This document shows, in pieces, positions 8,531 to 17,096 of a stretch of 64,000 nt of DNA. Location: the NCBI GenBank assembly GCA_009783265.1, contig WRHM01000003.1, forward strand, positions 62,001-126,000. The letters are read 5' to 3'. The notes below the pieces were generated by a model. The model worked only from the letters and a program-made list of their open reading frames with translations, searched no databases and was not told where the DNA came from. A program made the translations under genes and the position numbers. Numbering within the stretch: the first letter of the stretch is position 1; each line of letters starts with the position of its first letter. This stretch comes from Oscillospiraceae bacterium (lineage in GTDB: Bacteria > Bacillota > Clostridia > Oscillospirales > WRJC01).

Positions 8531-8650
8531 GCCCTCTTTCGCAAAAGAGGGTGGCACGCGTTAGCGTGACGGGTGATTCTCCACAAGCAGCGTCAAATTG
8601 AGGAATCCCCCTGTCGCTGCGGCGACATCCCCCTTTTGCGAAAGAGGGCT
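8531..8650. mobile_element. Cargo-less MITE-like copy of the palindrome-ended element
   Basis: The gap 8420-8785 holds a 120-bp element with inverted ends 8531-8578 and 8603-8650. Each end has the outer hairpin (CCCTCTTTCGCAAAAGAGGG and a variant) and an inner hairpin (CACGCGTTAGCGTG or GTCGCCGCAGCGAC). About 24 bp separates the ends. It matches the flanks of the DUF559 insertion at 4678-5137. No ORF is inside. The rest of the gap shows only a terminator. Confidence 0.75.
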
Positions 8651-8705
8651 TTGGGGATATTCATATTATTTACAGCGCAATTATTTTTAAGCGACTGATT
8701 TATCA

Positions 8706-8750
8706 CAAAAAAATAAAACATAGATTTTAAAATCCATGTTTTATTTTTTT
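8706..8750 (-). terminator. Terminator downstream of the mazF-like gene
   Basis: A long A/T stem (AAAAATAAAACAT / ATGTTTTATTTTT) has a short loop and T-runs on both sides, 36 nt after the stop codon at 8786. It could work in both directions. Confidence 0.65.
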
Positions 8751-8785
8751 AGTTATTTATATCTATGTAGACCGATATGATTAGA

Positions 8786-9154
8786 TTAATAATTCTGCGC
8801 CTGTTCCATCTCTGAAAGCCCGAATGAAACTGATATTGCATCGTTTACCTGATTCATTAAGCCGTCGTCAAGATGTCCCATTTTTTCTTTCAGGCGTCTT
8901 TTATCTATAGTTCTTACCTGTTCCAGTAATATTACCGAATTTTTCGCGAGTCCGAAATTTTCCGCGTATAATTCTATATGCGTAGGAAGTTTTGTTTTAT
9001 TTATCTGCGAAGTTATAGCGGCTGCAATAACCGTGGGGCTGTATTTATTGCCCAAATCGTTCTGCACAATCAATACCGGACGTAGCCCGCCCTGTTCCGA
9101 GCCTATCACCGGGCTTAAATCGGCGTAATATATATCGCCTCTTTTTATTGTCAT
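8786..9154 (-). CDS. ndoA: MazF/EndoA-type mRNA interferase (PemK family)
   Basis: The 122 residues align by eye with Bacillus subtilis EndoA (MazF). The N-terminus [20 protein letters not shown] is followed by RPVLIVQND and a long C-terminal helix region. The catalytic positions known for EndoA, Arg25 and Thr48, are both present (GGLRP and AITSQ). Such enzymes cut single-stranded RNA at U-rich pentamers. In relatives a small antitoxin gene lies directly upstream. Here the 500 bp upstream hold only a palindromic repeat, so no antitoxin is visible. It is either encoded elsewhere or absent. Confidence 0.93.
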   Translation of the reverse strand: MTIKRGDIYYADLSPVIGSEQGGLRPVLIVQNDLGNKYSPTVIAAAITSQINKTKLPTHIELYAENFGLAKNSVILLEQVRTIDKRRLKEKMGHLDDGLMNQVNDAISVSFGLSEMEQAQNY

Positions 9155-9450
9155 TTTATATTCACTCTCCGTAAATTTATATACTTTCTATGTTTTTACT
9201 CTATATTATTATTTTGTCATTATTTTTATTTTTTAAACATGCTTTGAAAAAAATTTTTATAATTCTTTTCCCATTAATATAATATTAATTTAAGTCAGGA
9301 TTAGTGCGGGTAAATAAATTTGCAGAAAAATTCACGGCAAAGTATTGTATTTGCCTGTGAAATAGCGTATAATTAGCAATAGAATAAAATATTATATGCA
9401 TTAAAAAAATTTTTGTAAAACGAATATAATTTATATAAGTACGGTATGAA

Positions 9451-9537
9451 TAGTAGGGGCTGGCGTCCCAGACAGCCCGCAAATATGATTTAACGCCGGT
9501 TTTTTCGGCGGGACGTCGAGGACGCCGTCCCCTACTA
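9451..9537. repeat. GTAGGGG...CCCCTAC palindromic repeat
   Basis: The gene-free stretch 9155-9653 contains this 87-bp unit with 9-bp perfect outer arms (TAGTAGGGG / CCCCTACTA) and an inner GCCGG/TCGGC hairpin. It matches the unit at 35826-35908. Apart from it and the spoIID terminator I see nothing functional in the gap. Confidence 0.65.
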
Positions 9538-9616
9538 ATAAGCATTTTGCCGGGAACGGTTCAATTTGCCGTTTCTTCGTAATTATCAATATTATCTACA
9601 GTACATATAAAAACAC

Positions 9617-9645
9617 AATAAGACAGGAGAAAATCCCGTCTTATT
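9617..9645 (-). terminator. Terminator downstream of spoIID
   Basis: The stem AATAAGAC / GTCTTATT has an inner GGA/TCC extension and long T/A tracts, 9 nt beyond the spoIID stop. Confidence 0.7.
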
Positions 9646-9653
9646 TTTTTGTT

Positions 9654-10814
9654 TCAAAAAAACTTACCCGCCTGATTTATTTCCACCCCGGTATAATACC
9701 ACAATAAAATCTCTTTATAATTTTTGCCTTCTTTCGCCATTAAATTCGCGCCGTACTGGCTCATTCCCACACCGTGGCCGTAACCGATCACAGTAAAAAT
9801 AAACGCCTGATTTTTATATTCCAAAGTAAAATCAGTCGAACGTAGAGCAAATATCTCGCGAAGCCTTCTTCCTGTGACTGTTTTGCCGCATATATCTACA
9901 GTATCTACCCTGCCGGATGAATTTAATTTAATATTTGTAACCCATACAGATTCGTTTTTTGAAAAATCAGCGCGCAAACTAAATCCGTTTGAAATCAATA
10001 TATCTTTAAATTCGTCTGCGTTATATATGCTCTCCGTAATATAATTTCTTATCTCATTTTTGTTGTTTTCTTCTTCCGACGGCACAGAGACAAGATATGG
10101 CACTGCGTTTCCCCAGACATTTTCAGCCGATTCTGTTTCTTTCCCGGATATTGCGTGAAATACGGTTATCGCGGGTTCGGATTCATAAGTAATAATTTCA
10201 TTTTCTGTATCCCATACTGCGTTTTTTATCTTTTCCCACAGAGGCAGTATATATTCCTCACTGTATTTTTCGCAGGCGTTTTCATAGCTTATATAATCTT
10301 TGCAATGCGTATAATCATTGCATATATCGGCCCCGTGATGTTCTTCCCTGATTGCGTCAGTCGAGCAGAGCATTTTATAGACACAGAAACTTCTTGCCGC
10401 GACTGCCTGAGCTTTCAATGCCTCGATTTCAAAACTCGACGGCATCTCAGAAAAAACAACCCCGCATAAATATTCGTTCAAATCAATCGATTCGATTTCA
10501 TTTGTTTTAGCGTCGTAGACTGATATGATAATCTGTTTTTCTATATTTTTTGTATTTTCACCGCTATATTCTGAATATTTAAAATATTCAGAAGTTTTTG
10601 AATTTATAAAATTTTCCGGTTCGGCAAATTCATTTTCTTTTATAATATAATTTTTAAAAACCTGAATATTATCAGTTTCATCAGGATTTAATAATCCGTT
10701 CTGTTCGTCCGCCGTATTTAATATATTTTCTATATCCCCTTCGGCTATAACCGTAAAAGTCACAAAAATTGCAAAAGCAAATAAAAATATAAATAATATC
10801 CCCAAATATTTCAT
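9654..10814 (-). CDS. spoIID: Stage II sporulation protein D (peptidoglycan lytic transglycosylase)
   Basis: The protein has 386 residues with one N-terminal membrane segment (about 3-24), placing the body outside the cytoplasmic membrane. The SpoIID domain carries the catalytic-glutamate region SEMPSSFEIEALKAQAVAARS, the HxAISGKETE segment and the C-terminal GYGHGVGMSQYGAN motif. In spore formers SpoIID acts with SpoIIP and SpoIIM to thin septal peptidoglycan during engulfment. It stands alone here; spoIIQ is not adjacent, although an M23 peptidase at 22129 could serve that role. The ribosome site is weak (GGTG). Together with a Spo0A-C-like gene it indicates a spore-forming lineage. Confidence 0.93.
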   Translation of the reverse strand: MKYLGILFIFLFAFAIFVTFTVIAEGDIENILNTADEQNGLLNPDETDNIQVFKNYIIKENEFAEPENFINSKTSEYFKYSEYSGENTKNIEKQIIISVYDAKTNEIESIDLNEYLCGVVFSEMPSSFEIEALKAQAVAARSFCVYKMLCSTDAIREEHHGADICNDYTHCKDYISYENACEKYSEEYILPLWEKIKNAVWDTENEIITYESEPAITVFHAISGKETESAENVWGNAVPYLVSVPSEEENNKNEIRNYITESIYNADEFKDILISNGFSLRADFSKNESVWVTNIKLNSSGRVDTVDICGKTVTGRRLREIFALRSTDFTLEYKNQAFIFTVIGYGHGVGMSQYGANLMAKEGKNYKEILLWYYTGVEINQAGKFF

Positions 10815-11077
10815 GTTTCACCAATTCCGTTATGATTATATAATTATAGTAATTATTATGAAAGAAAAAATATTTTTATGAAAAATCATAATAATATAAA
10901 ATAATATAATTAAATTATACAGAAAAACTACGTTCGTCAAAATGTTTTTACAAATTCTTCTTAATATTCAGGCTTTTTTCGTATATAATATTGGTTATTA
11001 TATATAAATTTTCAAAATACTGTATTTTATATTAAAAATTATAGAATATAAATAGATTTTAATTTATAGGGGTAAAA

Positions 11078-12076
11078 ATGTTTATGTTTGACGAAGCCGT
11101 TCATAATATAATAAAACGAAAAAACAAAAAATTTGCTTTATGCATAAGCATTCTGGTATTCGCATTTGTTGCGGTGCGAATGGTCCTTGCGAGATTTTAC
11201 ATGCACGAAGAGGTGCATTTTTATACAGATAAAGCAAATATATTTATATTGTCTTTTGATTATATCGTAGCCGCCTGCGTTATTGCTATATATATTATTT
11301 CGTTTTTTATTTATAAAAGAAAAAAAGAAAGCCATAATTATACCGAAGCTGTCGATTGCTTTGTTCAGGGAACGCAGGCTCAGGTGTTTTCCGCGTCTCT
11401 TACCGGATTTTTGTTTGTCGCAAATTCTGTATTTCAGATATATTCTTTTATGAACCCGGTAAATTCCACAGGCGCAATTCAAATAAATCCGTCTTTTATT
11501 GAACATTTTTTTGAATATTTAAGTCTTTACCCGCTTGATTTTGTAATATTTTTTATCTCTATTTTAAGTTCAGTATATTTTTTTAAAACTGCCGCTCTCA
11601 ATTTTGATATAGGAGAAAATATTGCGCTGCTGTCAGAAAATAACGAGATAGGGCTTGAAAATGAAGAAGAAGATAATAATTATAAATATTCCTCCGCGCA
11701 TATAATATTTTCGTTTATGCCGATAATATGGTCATTTTTAAATGTTTTCAAGTGCTTTTTCGATATGAGCAAAAATGTAAACTCGCCTGTTAGAATATAT
11801 GAGCTTTTAAGTTTTCTCGCTTTATCTACTTATTTTGTGTCAGAATCGAGAATGATTGTGGGAAGGCGCGAAACATCGAGATTTTTTACTTTTTCGTATA
11901 TCTCTTTGATTATAGTGGCGGCTTCGTCGCTCCCGAATCTGGTATGGTCGTCGTTCTGGATACTTACGACCAATAACGACCAAATAGTTTATGCCTCGCA
12001 GATCGCTATTGTAATTTATATATTCTCGAGGCTTTACTCGCAAATAAAATACGGCAGATTTTTGCTCCAGCGATAA
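11078..12076 (+). CDS. Multi-pass membrane protein of unknown function
   Basis: The 332-residue protein has about eight hydrophobic segments arranged in two blocks, separated by an acidic loop near residue 190-205 (ENEEEDNN). The N-terminal cytoplasmic stretch is Lys-rich (IKRKNKKF). I recognise no family. A GGGG-type ribosome site lies 5-9 nt before the ATG. It is monocistronic, with a terminator downstream at 12121. The 263 bp before it are very AT-rich without a clear promoter match. Confidence 0.65.
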   Translation: MFMFDEAVHNIIKRKNKKFALCISILVFAFVAVRMVLARFYMHEEVHFYTDKANIFILSFDYIVAACVIAIYIISFFIYKRKKESHNYTEAVDCFVQGTQAQVFSASLTGFLFVANSVFQIYSFMNPVNSTGAIQINPSFIEHFFEYLSLYPLDFVIFFISILSSVYFFKTAALNFDIGENIALLSENNEIGLENEEEDNNYKYSSAHIIFSFMPIIWSFLNVFKCFFDMSKNVNSPVRIYELLSFLALSTYFVSESRMIVGRRETSRFFTFSYISLIIVAASSLPNLVWSSFWILTTNNDQIVYASQIAIVIYIFSRLYSQIKYGRFLLQR

Positions 12077-12120
12077 AAAATAAAAACAAAAAGATAAAAA
12101 AGGGTTATTATTTGATTTTA

Positions 12121-12152
12121 CAGGGGCAGACTTTGTGTTTGCCCTGATTTTT
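12121..12152 (+). terminator. Rho-independent terminator
   Basis: The stem CAGGG(G)CA / TTGCCCTG with one bulge is followed by ATTTTT, 45 nt after the membrane-protein stop. Confidence 0.6.
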
Positions 12153-12188
12153 CGAATAAAAATATAATATTTTATTTAATATTTGTTG

Positions 12189-12217
12189 TTGAAAAATATA
12201 ATATTATATGATAAAAT
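12189..12217 (+). promoter_or_regulatory. Candidate SigA promoter of the DivIVA-like gene
   Basis: TTGAAA (12189-12194) and TAAAAT (12212-12217) are separated by 17 bp. The surrounding sequence is extremely AT-rich, so chance matches are possible. Confidence 0.5.
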
Positions 12218-12262
12218 ATAATATTATATAAATAAAAAAAATTCTGGGAGGCTTTGTTTTAT

Positions 12263-13399
12263 ATGAATTTAGGAGAAAACAATAATTTTTTCAGGGAAAG
12301 TTTCAGAGGGTTCAATAAAGATGACGTCGCCGAATATATAGCTAAACTGAGCAAAGATTATGCCGTAAACGAAGAAAGATATAAAGAGCATATCGCGAAA
12401 CTTAAAATGGAACTTGACGCTAAAACCAGTGAAATCAGCAATTCTGAAATTGAAACAGATAGCTGGTCTACGCAATTACAATCAGATGAAATCACGCAGA
12501 ATCAAATAGACGAAATCAACAGATTAACTATCGAATTAAACGAAAAGGATTTAATAATCAATAATTTGCGGATTCAGTTGGAATCCGGAAATGACGCAAA
12601 CGGTGAAATCCCCGATTTAACTGAAATTGCAAAATATCAGGAGCTTATAGGCGATCTTACAAAAGAAATCGAGCAATTAAAAGAAGAGAGCGAAAAACCG
12701 GAAACTATTTCTGTTGAAACTACTAATAAATTTAATCAATTTGAGCAAAACGCCGAGGCTGTAAATCAATTATCGTTTCAACTTGCTGAATGCGAATCGG
12801 AAAAATTATTTTTGCTTAATCTGCTGAAAAAATTTATCTATGCCCTTGATATCGAAAGTGCAAGAGGGAAAAATATAGATTATGCCGCAAATATTACGGA
12901 TATAGCGCCTAAAGCTGTGATTTCAGATGAAATAGATTCAGGCCTTCGCGCACTTCTGGGATTAAAAGATAAAACAACTGAGCTTGAATATGAGAATGCC
13001 GAGCTAAAAACAAACGTCGAAGAAAATAAAATTGTAGAATCCGACGAGCAGAAAATTTACGAGAGTATTACCGCAGACCTTGGAGGAATTATATATTCGG
13101 CTAAAAAAACTGCCGAGGATATTTCGCTCAAAGCTGCGGCAGAAGCTGAAAATATCATCGGGAACGCTAAACTCGAGGCAGACGCGATTGTCGGAAACGC
13201 GTACGCTAAAAAAGAAGCCGTCATTGAAGAAAACATGAAAAATATGGCGGAATTTAAAGACAAATATGGCTTTATCAAAAACGAGTTTGAAGATATTATA
13301 CAAAAATACAAAGAAATATCAGATAATTATATGCTTCACATGTCAGATATCGAAGGCACTATAAATATTATATATGACAGCATAAACAACGAACAGTAG
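12263..13399 (+). CDS. DivIVA-like coiled-coil protein
   Basis: The protein has 378 residues. An N-terminal FRESFRGFNKDDVAEYIAKL segment resembles the membrane-binding and first coiled-coil entry of DivIVA/GpsB proteins. Long heptad-rich stretches follow (about 25-60, 75-150 and 240-370). The C-terminal helix contains repeated A-E-A motifs (KAAAEAENIIGNAKLEADAI) like those of DivIVA C-termini. DivIVA proteins recruit partners to curved membranes at the septum or poles. I chose the ATG at 12263 because GGGAGG (12246-12251) is 11 nt away; an upstream in-frame TTG is too close. The lone position outside a division cluster makes the cellular role uncertain. Confidence 0.75.
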   Translation: MNLGENNNFFRESFRGFNKDDVAEYIAKLSKDYAVNEERYKEHIAKLKMELDAKTSEISNSEIETDSWSTQLQSDEITQNQIDEINRLTIELNEKDLIINNLRIQLESGNDANGEIPDLTEIAKYQELIGDLTKEIEQLKEESEKPETISVETTNKFNQFEQNAEAVNQLSFQLAECESEKLFLLNLLKKFIYALDIESARGKNIDYAANITDIAPKAVISDEIDSGLRALLGLKDKTTELEYENAELKTNVEENKIVESDEQKIYESITADLGGIIYSAKKTAEDISLKAAAEAENIIGNAKLEADAIVGNAYAKKEAVIEENMKNMAEFKDKYGFIKNEFEDIIQKYKEISDNYMLHMSDIEGTINIIYDSINNEQ

Positions 13400-13428
13400 A
13401 AATAAATTTATTTTTAAATATTTATTTT

Positions 13429-13983
13429 ATGAAAAAAAAAATATACACAAATAGAATAAGAGAAGATATAATTGATATTAAAGCCGGGGACGAAGCGTAT
13501 TTAAACGGGATTATCTATACTGCGCGCGACGCGGCGCATAAAAAACTCTCTGAAATGATAAGCAAAAATATTTCGCTGCCTTTTGATATTAAAGACAGCG
13601 TTATATATTATGCCGGCCCGACTTCTGCGCCAAAAATAAATCCACTCGGAATCGTAGTAGGTTCATGCGGTCCTACTACGTCAAAAAGGATGGATTTGTA
13701 TACTCCGGAGCTTTTAAAGATGGGTCTTGCCTGCACGATCGGCAAAGGCGGGAGAAACCCCGAAATATGCGATGCGATGAAAGAATACGGAGCGGTTTAT
13801 CTTTGTGCCATTGGAGGCGCGGGGGCAATTTATTCAAACTGCATAAAATCAATAAAGACAATAGCTTTCGAAGAACTTGGCTGCGAATCTGTAAAAGAAC
13901 TTGAAGTCAGGGATTTTCCTGTTTATATGGCTTTTGATATATGGGGAAATAGTATATTCACGCAGCCACAGGCCGGGCGATGA
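13429..13983 (+). CDS. Fumarase/tartrate dehydratase beta subunit (class I, C-terminal domain)
   Basis: This 184-residue protein matches the beta subunit of two-subunit [4Fe-4S] hydro-lyases. It shows YYAGPTSAP, GSCGPTTSKRMD, TIGKGGRNPE and the C-terminal VRDFPVYMAFDIWGNS. With an alpha subunit these enzymes interconvert fumarate and malate (or dehydrate tartrate). The alpha subunit, which provides the cluster cysteines, is normally next to it but is not in this window. No Shine-Dalgarno sequence precedes the ATG; the 29 bp between genes are nearly all A/T. Fumarase is likelier than tartrate dehydratase on general grounds only. Confidence 0.88.
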   Translation: MKKKIYTNRIREDIIDIKAGDEAYLNGIIYTARDAAHKKLSEMISKNISLPFDIKDSVIYYAGPTSAPKINPLGIVVGSCGPTTSKRMDLYTPELLKMGLACTIGKGGRNPEICDAMKEYGAVYLCAIGGAGAIYSNCIKSIKTIAFEELGCESVKELEVRDFPVYMAFDIWGNSIFTQPQAGR

Positions 13984-14006
13984 GCGAAAGGGAGACATGA
14001 AAAACA

Positions 14007-15140
14007 ATGGATAGCGACAAAAAAATCAGTTTTATTATAAATTTAATTGCTGTTTTTATTATGTTATTAATAGTTTTAACCGCGTTATTTATTTACAGAG
14101 ATAATATATATGATCTCCTGAGCAAAAAAAAACCGGATGAGCCAGCTGAAAATGCCCGTGATATTTCAGGCGCGACTTCTTTTTTGGCTTATAATTCGCA
14201 AGAAGAAGAGCCGTCGGGCAATCAGGAACTTGAACCTTTGCCGGCAGTTCCGGAGCCTGATACAGATTCTGAGAATTTAGCCAATCAAACAAGTCTAAGA
14301 GATACAGAAGATTCAATAAGTTCTGAAAACACAGACAGTTTTGAATTTACGGAAGACATAGAAAATATAACAGAAAATCCTGAACCTGAGCCGCCGTATT
14401 CTTTGCAGTATATGTTAGACAACGCAATCGAGATACCGGGTACTGATGATAAAATAGAACCGCCGCCAAACGGGCGAAACATAGAGACGCAATACGGAGC
14501 GGTCCCGTTGAGCGATACTATTCCGGAGCCTTATGAATATTTCAAAAATATTGTCTTTCTCGGAGATTCCGTAACTTCGGGATTTGAATTATTTAATACT
14601 AAAATAAAATTCAACGATGAAACTGTTTTGGAAGAAGTAAACGTCGTAGCTGTTGGAAAATACGGGGTTTATTACGCGCTGCAGCCGATTTCAGCTTCAT
14701 CCGCTCACCCTAAACTTAATGGCGAACAGACCCTGCCCGAAGATATTATCGCGGAAAAAGACGTAAAAAACGTTTTTATATGCTTAGGGCTTAACGACCT
14801 CACATTTGCTCAAGTGTCTGATTTTGTCAAATATTACTCACGGCTTATCGACAGGATAAAAGAAAAAAATCCCGATAAAAATATCGTAATAATGTCAGTG
14901 ACCCCTCTTGTCGCCAATCAACAAAAATATGAGCTTAACAACGATGTAATAATAGAAGCTAATAATGCGCTTTTAGAATTTGCGAAAGAAAACAATATTT
15001 ATTTTATTGATTACGCGGCGGCAATAAGAGACAGCCGGAACTGTTTGCCTGAGGATTTGTCTTCTGACGGTTATTGTCACCTGACTGTGCCAGCTTATGA
15101 TATGCTTGTGGAATATCTGCTTTATCACCCTATTAAATAG
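14007..15140 (+). CDS. Membrane-anchored SGNH/GDSL hydrolase
   Basis: The protein has 377 residues: one N-terminal membrane helix (about 8-30), an acidic, Pro/Glu/Ser-rich linker (about 45-145), and an extracellular SGNH domain from about 175. Block I is VFLGDSVTSG (nucleophile Ser), block III is LGLND, and the catalytic Asp/His lie in SDGYCHLTVPAY. Such enzymes are usually esterases acting on acylated wall polysaccharides. The ribosome site GGGAG is 14 nt upstream. It is followed 50 nt later by a DUF4358 lipoprotein gene, a pairing often seen around cell-envelope O-acylation genes, although no MBOAT acyltransferase is here. Confidence 0.85.
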   Translation: MDSDKKISFIINLIAVFIMLLIVLTALFIYRDNIYDLLSKKKPDEPAENARDISGATSFLAYNSQEEEPSGNQELEPLPAVPEPDTDSENLANQTSLRDTEDSISSENTDSFEFTEDIENITENPEPEPPYSLQYMLDNAIEIPGTDDKIEPPPNGRNIETQYGAVPLSDTIPEPYEYFKNIVFLGDSVTSGFELFNTKIKFNDETVLEEVNVVAVGKYGVYYALQPISASSAHPKLNGEQTLPEDIIAEKDVKNVFICLGLNDLTFAQVSDFVKYYSRLIDRIKEKNPDKNIVIMSVTPLVANQQKYELNNDVIIEANNALLEFAKENNIYFIDYAAAIRDSRNCLPEDLSSDGYCHLTVPAYDMLVEYLLYHPIK

Positions 15141-15190
15141 CTATAATCTATAATAACAAAATATAAAATCTTTTTGGAGAAATAAAAAAT

Positions 15191-15697
15191 ATGAAAAAAA
15201 CTAAAGTTTTAATTATTATAATTGTATTGATTTTGTTTTGTGCCGCTATGTTATTTTCATGCGGGCAGGAGAGCGAGATAAATATAGAATTATGGGATTT
15301 AGCCGACGTTATCGGGGAAAAAATCGATCTGTCAAATACTGTGCCGTATAATTCCGGGAAAATCAGCGATGAATTCGGAATATCGGAAGAAGATGCTGCC
15401 CAGATTATAATGCTCAAAGAAATGGACGTGAACAGCGCGGAGATTTTAATTCTTATAGAAGCGAAAGATAAAGAAACAGTCAAAGATATTGAGATTAAAT
15501 TAAAAACATATAAAGCCAACAAACTTAACGAACTCAAAGATTATACGGCAAATCCCGATAATGAGAATCAATATTATATAGTCGATGATTCTGAAATTAT
15601 GATTGAACAGCAATATTTGTTTTTGGCTATAAACAAACAAAACAAAGAAATAAATAATATAATTAAAGAGTATATAAAAAACAATAAAGCGAAATAA
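15191..15697 (+). CDS. DUF4358 lipoprotein
   Basis: This is a 168-residue protein with a lipoprotein signal peptide (hydrophobic core about 7-22, lipobox AMLFSCGQ with Cys24). It is exported and lipid-anchored. The mature part has the DUF4358 pattern, an acidic segment with EDAAQIIMLKEMDVNSAEI followed by a helical C-terminus. The function of this family is not established. The GGAG site and short spacing suggest cotranscription with the SGNH hydrolase. Confidence 0.75.
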   Translation: MKKTKVLIIIIVLILFCAAMLFSCGQESEINIELWDLADVIGEKIDLSNTVPYNSGKISDEFGISEEDAAQIIMLKEMDVNSAEILILIEAKDKETVKDIEIKLKTYKANKLNELKDYTANPDNENQYYIVDDSEIMIEQQYLFLAINKQNKEINNIIKEYIKNNKAK

Positions 15698-15808
15698 ATA
15701 ATAAAATCAGCACTCTCCCGATAAAGCCTCTTTTTTAAAGGGGACTTTGATAGGCGAAAAATTTTTCACGTTAATTAAAATAATTAATATTTAAGAGGTA
15801 TTTGTTTT

Positions 15809-17053
15809 ATGTCCGATATTAATATTAATCTGGAATATCAAAAGAGAATAAAAAGAGTCGCGGACTGCGTTAAATTAAAAGAGCCTGACAAAGTGCCGTT
15901 TATCCCTGTAATGGAAGCATTCCCGGTGTATTACGGCAATAAGACTATAAAAGAGTGCATGTATGATTACACGCAAACCGAAAGTTGTTTTGATAAATTT
16001 TTTGAGGATTTCAAACCTGACTTAGGCTGGGATCCGATTATGATTTTCCCCGCTCAGGCTCTTGAAACAATCGGCATAAACTGGTTCCGTTGGCCCGGTC
16101 ACGGAGTTGACGAAGATAACGTCATGTATCAGTACATAGAAGACGAATATATGAAATCCGACGAATATCTTGAAGCTATAAGAGATATGTCGAATTTCAT
16201 GAATACAAAATGGATCCCGCGGTCTTTTGCGGCGATGCAGGGGTTTAAAAAATTATACACGAGAAACGCGATGTGGTTTGGGTTTCTCGGGACTTTCTCG
16301 GCGTTTGACGACGAAGTGATAAACTCTATGCAAGCCGCTGCCGACGCTGCTAAAATAATAAACAAATGGTTCGGTTATCTTGGAGATTACAGGGTAAAAA
16401 TGCGCGACAAATTCGGCGTGCCGCTCGCTTACGCCGGATTTGCTTATGCTCCGTTTGATATGCTCGGCGATTCTCTCAGAGGCACTACGGGAATACTGAC
16501 TGATTTATACGACCAGCCGGACAATGTGCTTGAACTTGTAGAGAAAATCACGGATTACGCAATCGAAGATACTATAAAAGGCTCGGAAAACGCTGCGACT
16601 CCGTATGTCTGGTTCTGGCTTCACAAAGGCGTTGACAGTTTTATGTCAGACGAGATGTATAAAAAATTCTACTGGCCGACACTGCAAAGATATATAGTTG
16701 CGCTGACCGAAAAAAATCTTGTTCCGGTTATTTACTGCGAGGGAGAATATAATACAAGATTTGATTATCTGAAAGACGTGCCGAAAGGCAAAGTAATTTA
16801 TGATTTTGAGTGGATTGATATGGTCAAAGCTAAAAAAGAACTGAAAGATATAGCGTGCATTGCGGGAAATATGCCTAATTATCTTTTATCTTACGGCACT
16901 CCGGGAGAGATTGACGAATATATTAAAAGATTGTTCGGCGAATGTATGGACGGCGGGGGATTTATGTTTGACACGGGCGCGCTTATCGACGACGCTAAGT
17001 TTGAGAATTTCGAGGCGATGTATAAAGCTGTGGATAAATACGGGAGATATTGA
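15809..17053 (+). CDS. Uroporphyrinogen decarboxylase (URO-D) superfamily protein
   Basis: This 414-residue TIM-barrel protein of the URO-D/cobamide methyltransferase superfamily has the family-typical opening LKEPDKVPFIPVMEAFP and the C-terminal pattern IAGNMPNYLLSYGTPGEIDEY. In anaerobes most such proteins are methyltransferases or corrinoid-dependent enzymes rather than haem enzymes. No corrinoid protein or haem gene is adjacent, so the substrate cannot be assigned. A GAGGT site precedes the ATG. Confidence 0.8.
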   Translation: MSDININLEYQKRIKRVADCVKLKEPDKVPFIPVMEAFPVYYGNKTIKECMYDYTQTESCFDKFFEDFKPDLGWDPIMIFPAQALETIGINWFRWPGHGVDEDNVMYQYIEDEYMKSDEYLEAIRDMSNFMNTKWIPRSFAAMQGFKKLYTRNAMWFGFLGTFSAFDDEVINSMQAAADAAKIINKWFGYLGDYRVKMRDKFGVPLAYAGFAYAPFDMLGDSLRGTTGILTDLYDQPDNVLELVEKITDYAIEDTIKGSENAATPYVWFWLHKGVDSFMSDEMYKKFYWPTLQRYIVALTEKNLVPVIYCEGEYNTRFDYLKDVPKGKVIYDFEWIDMVKAKKELKDIACIAGNMPNYLLSYGTPGEIDEYIKRLFGECMDGGGFMFDTGALIDDAKFENFEAMYKAVDKYGRY

Positions 17054-17096
17054 TACTGACTGTAGGAAATTTATATTTTGAACAGAGGGTCACGAT

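Noticed and set aside
9285-9545. 86-codon minus-strand frame upstream of the mazF-like gene, considered as antitoxin
   Set aside because: It runs through the palindromic repeat, has no antitoxin-like pattern and no ribosome site.
15700-15765. GCCTCTTTTTTAAAGGGGAC stretch as another mobile-element end
   Set aside because: The similarity to the two-hairpin ends is weak and no inverted partner is present.
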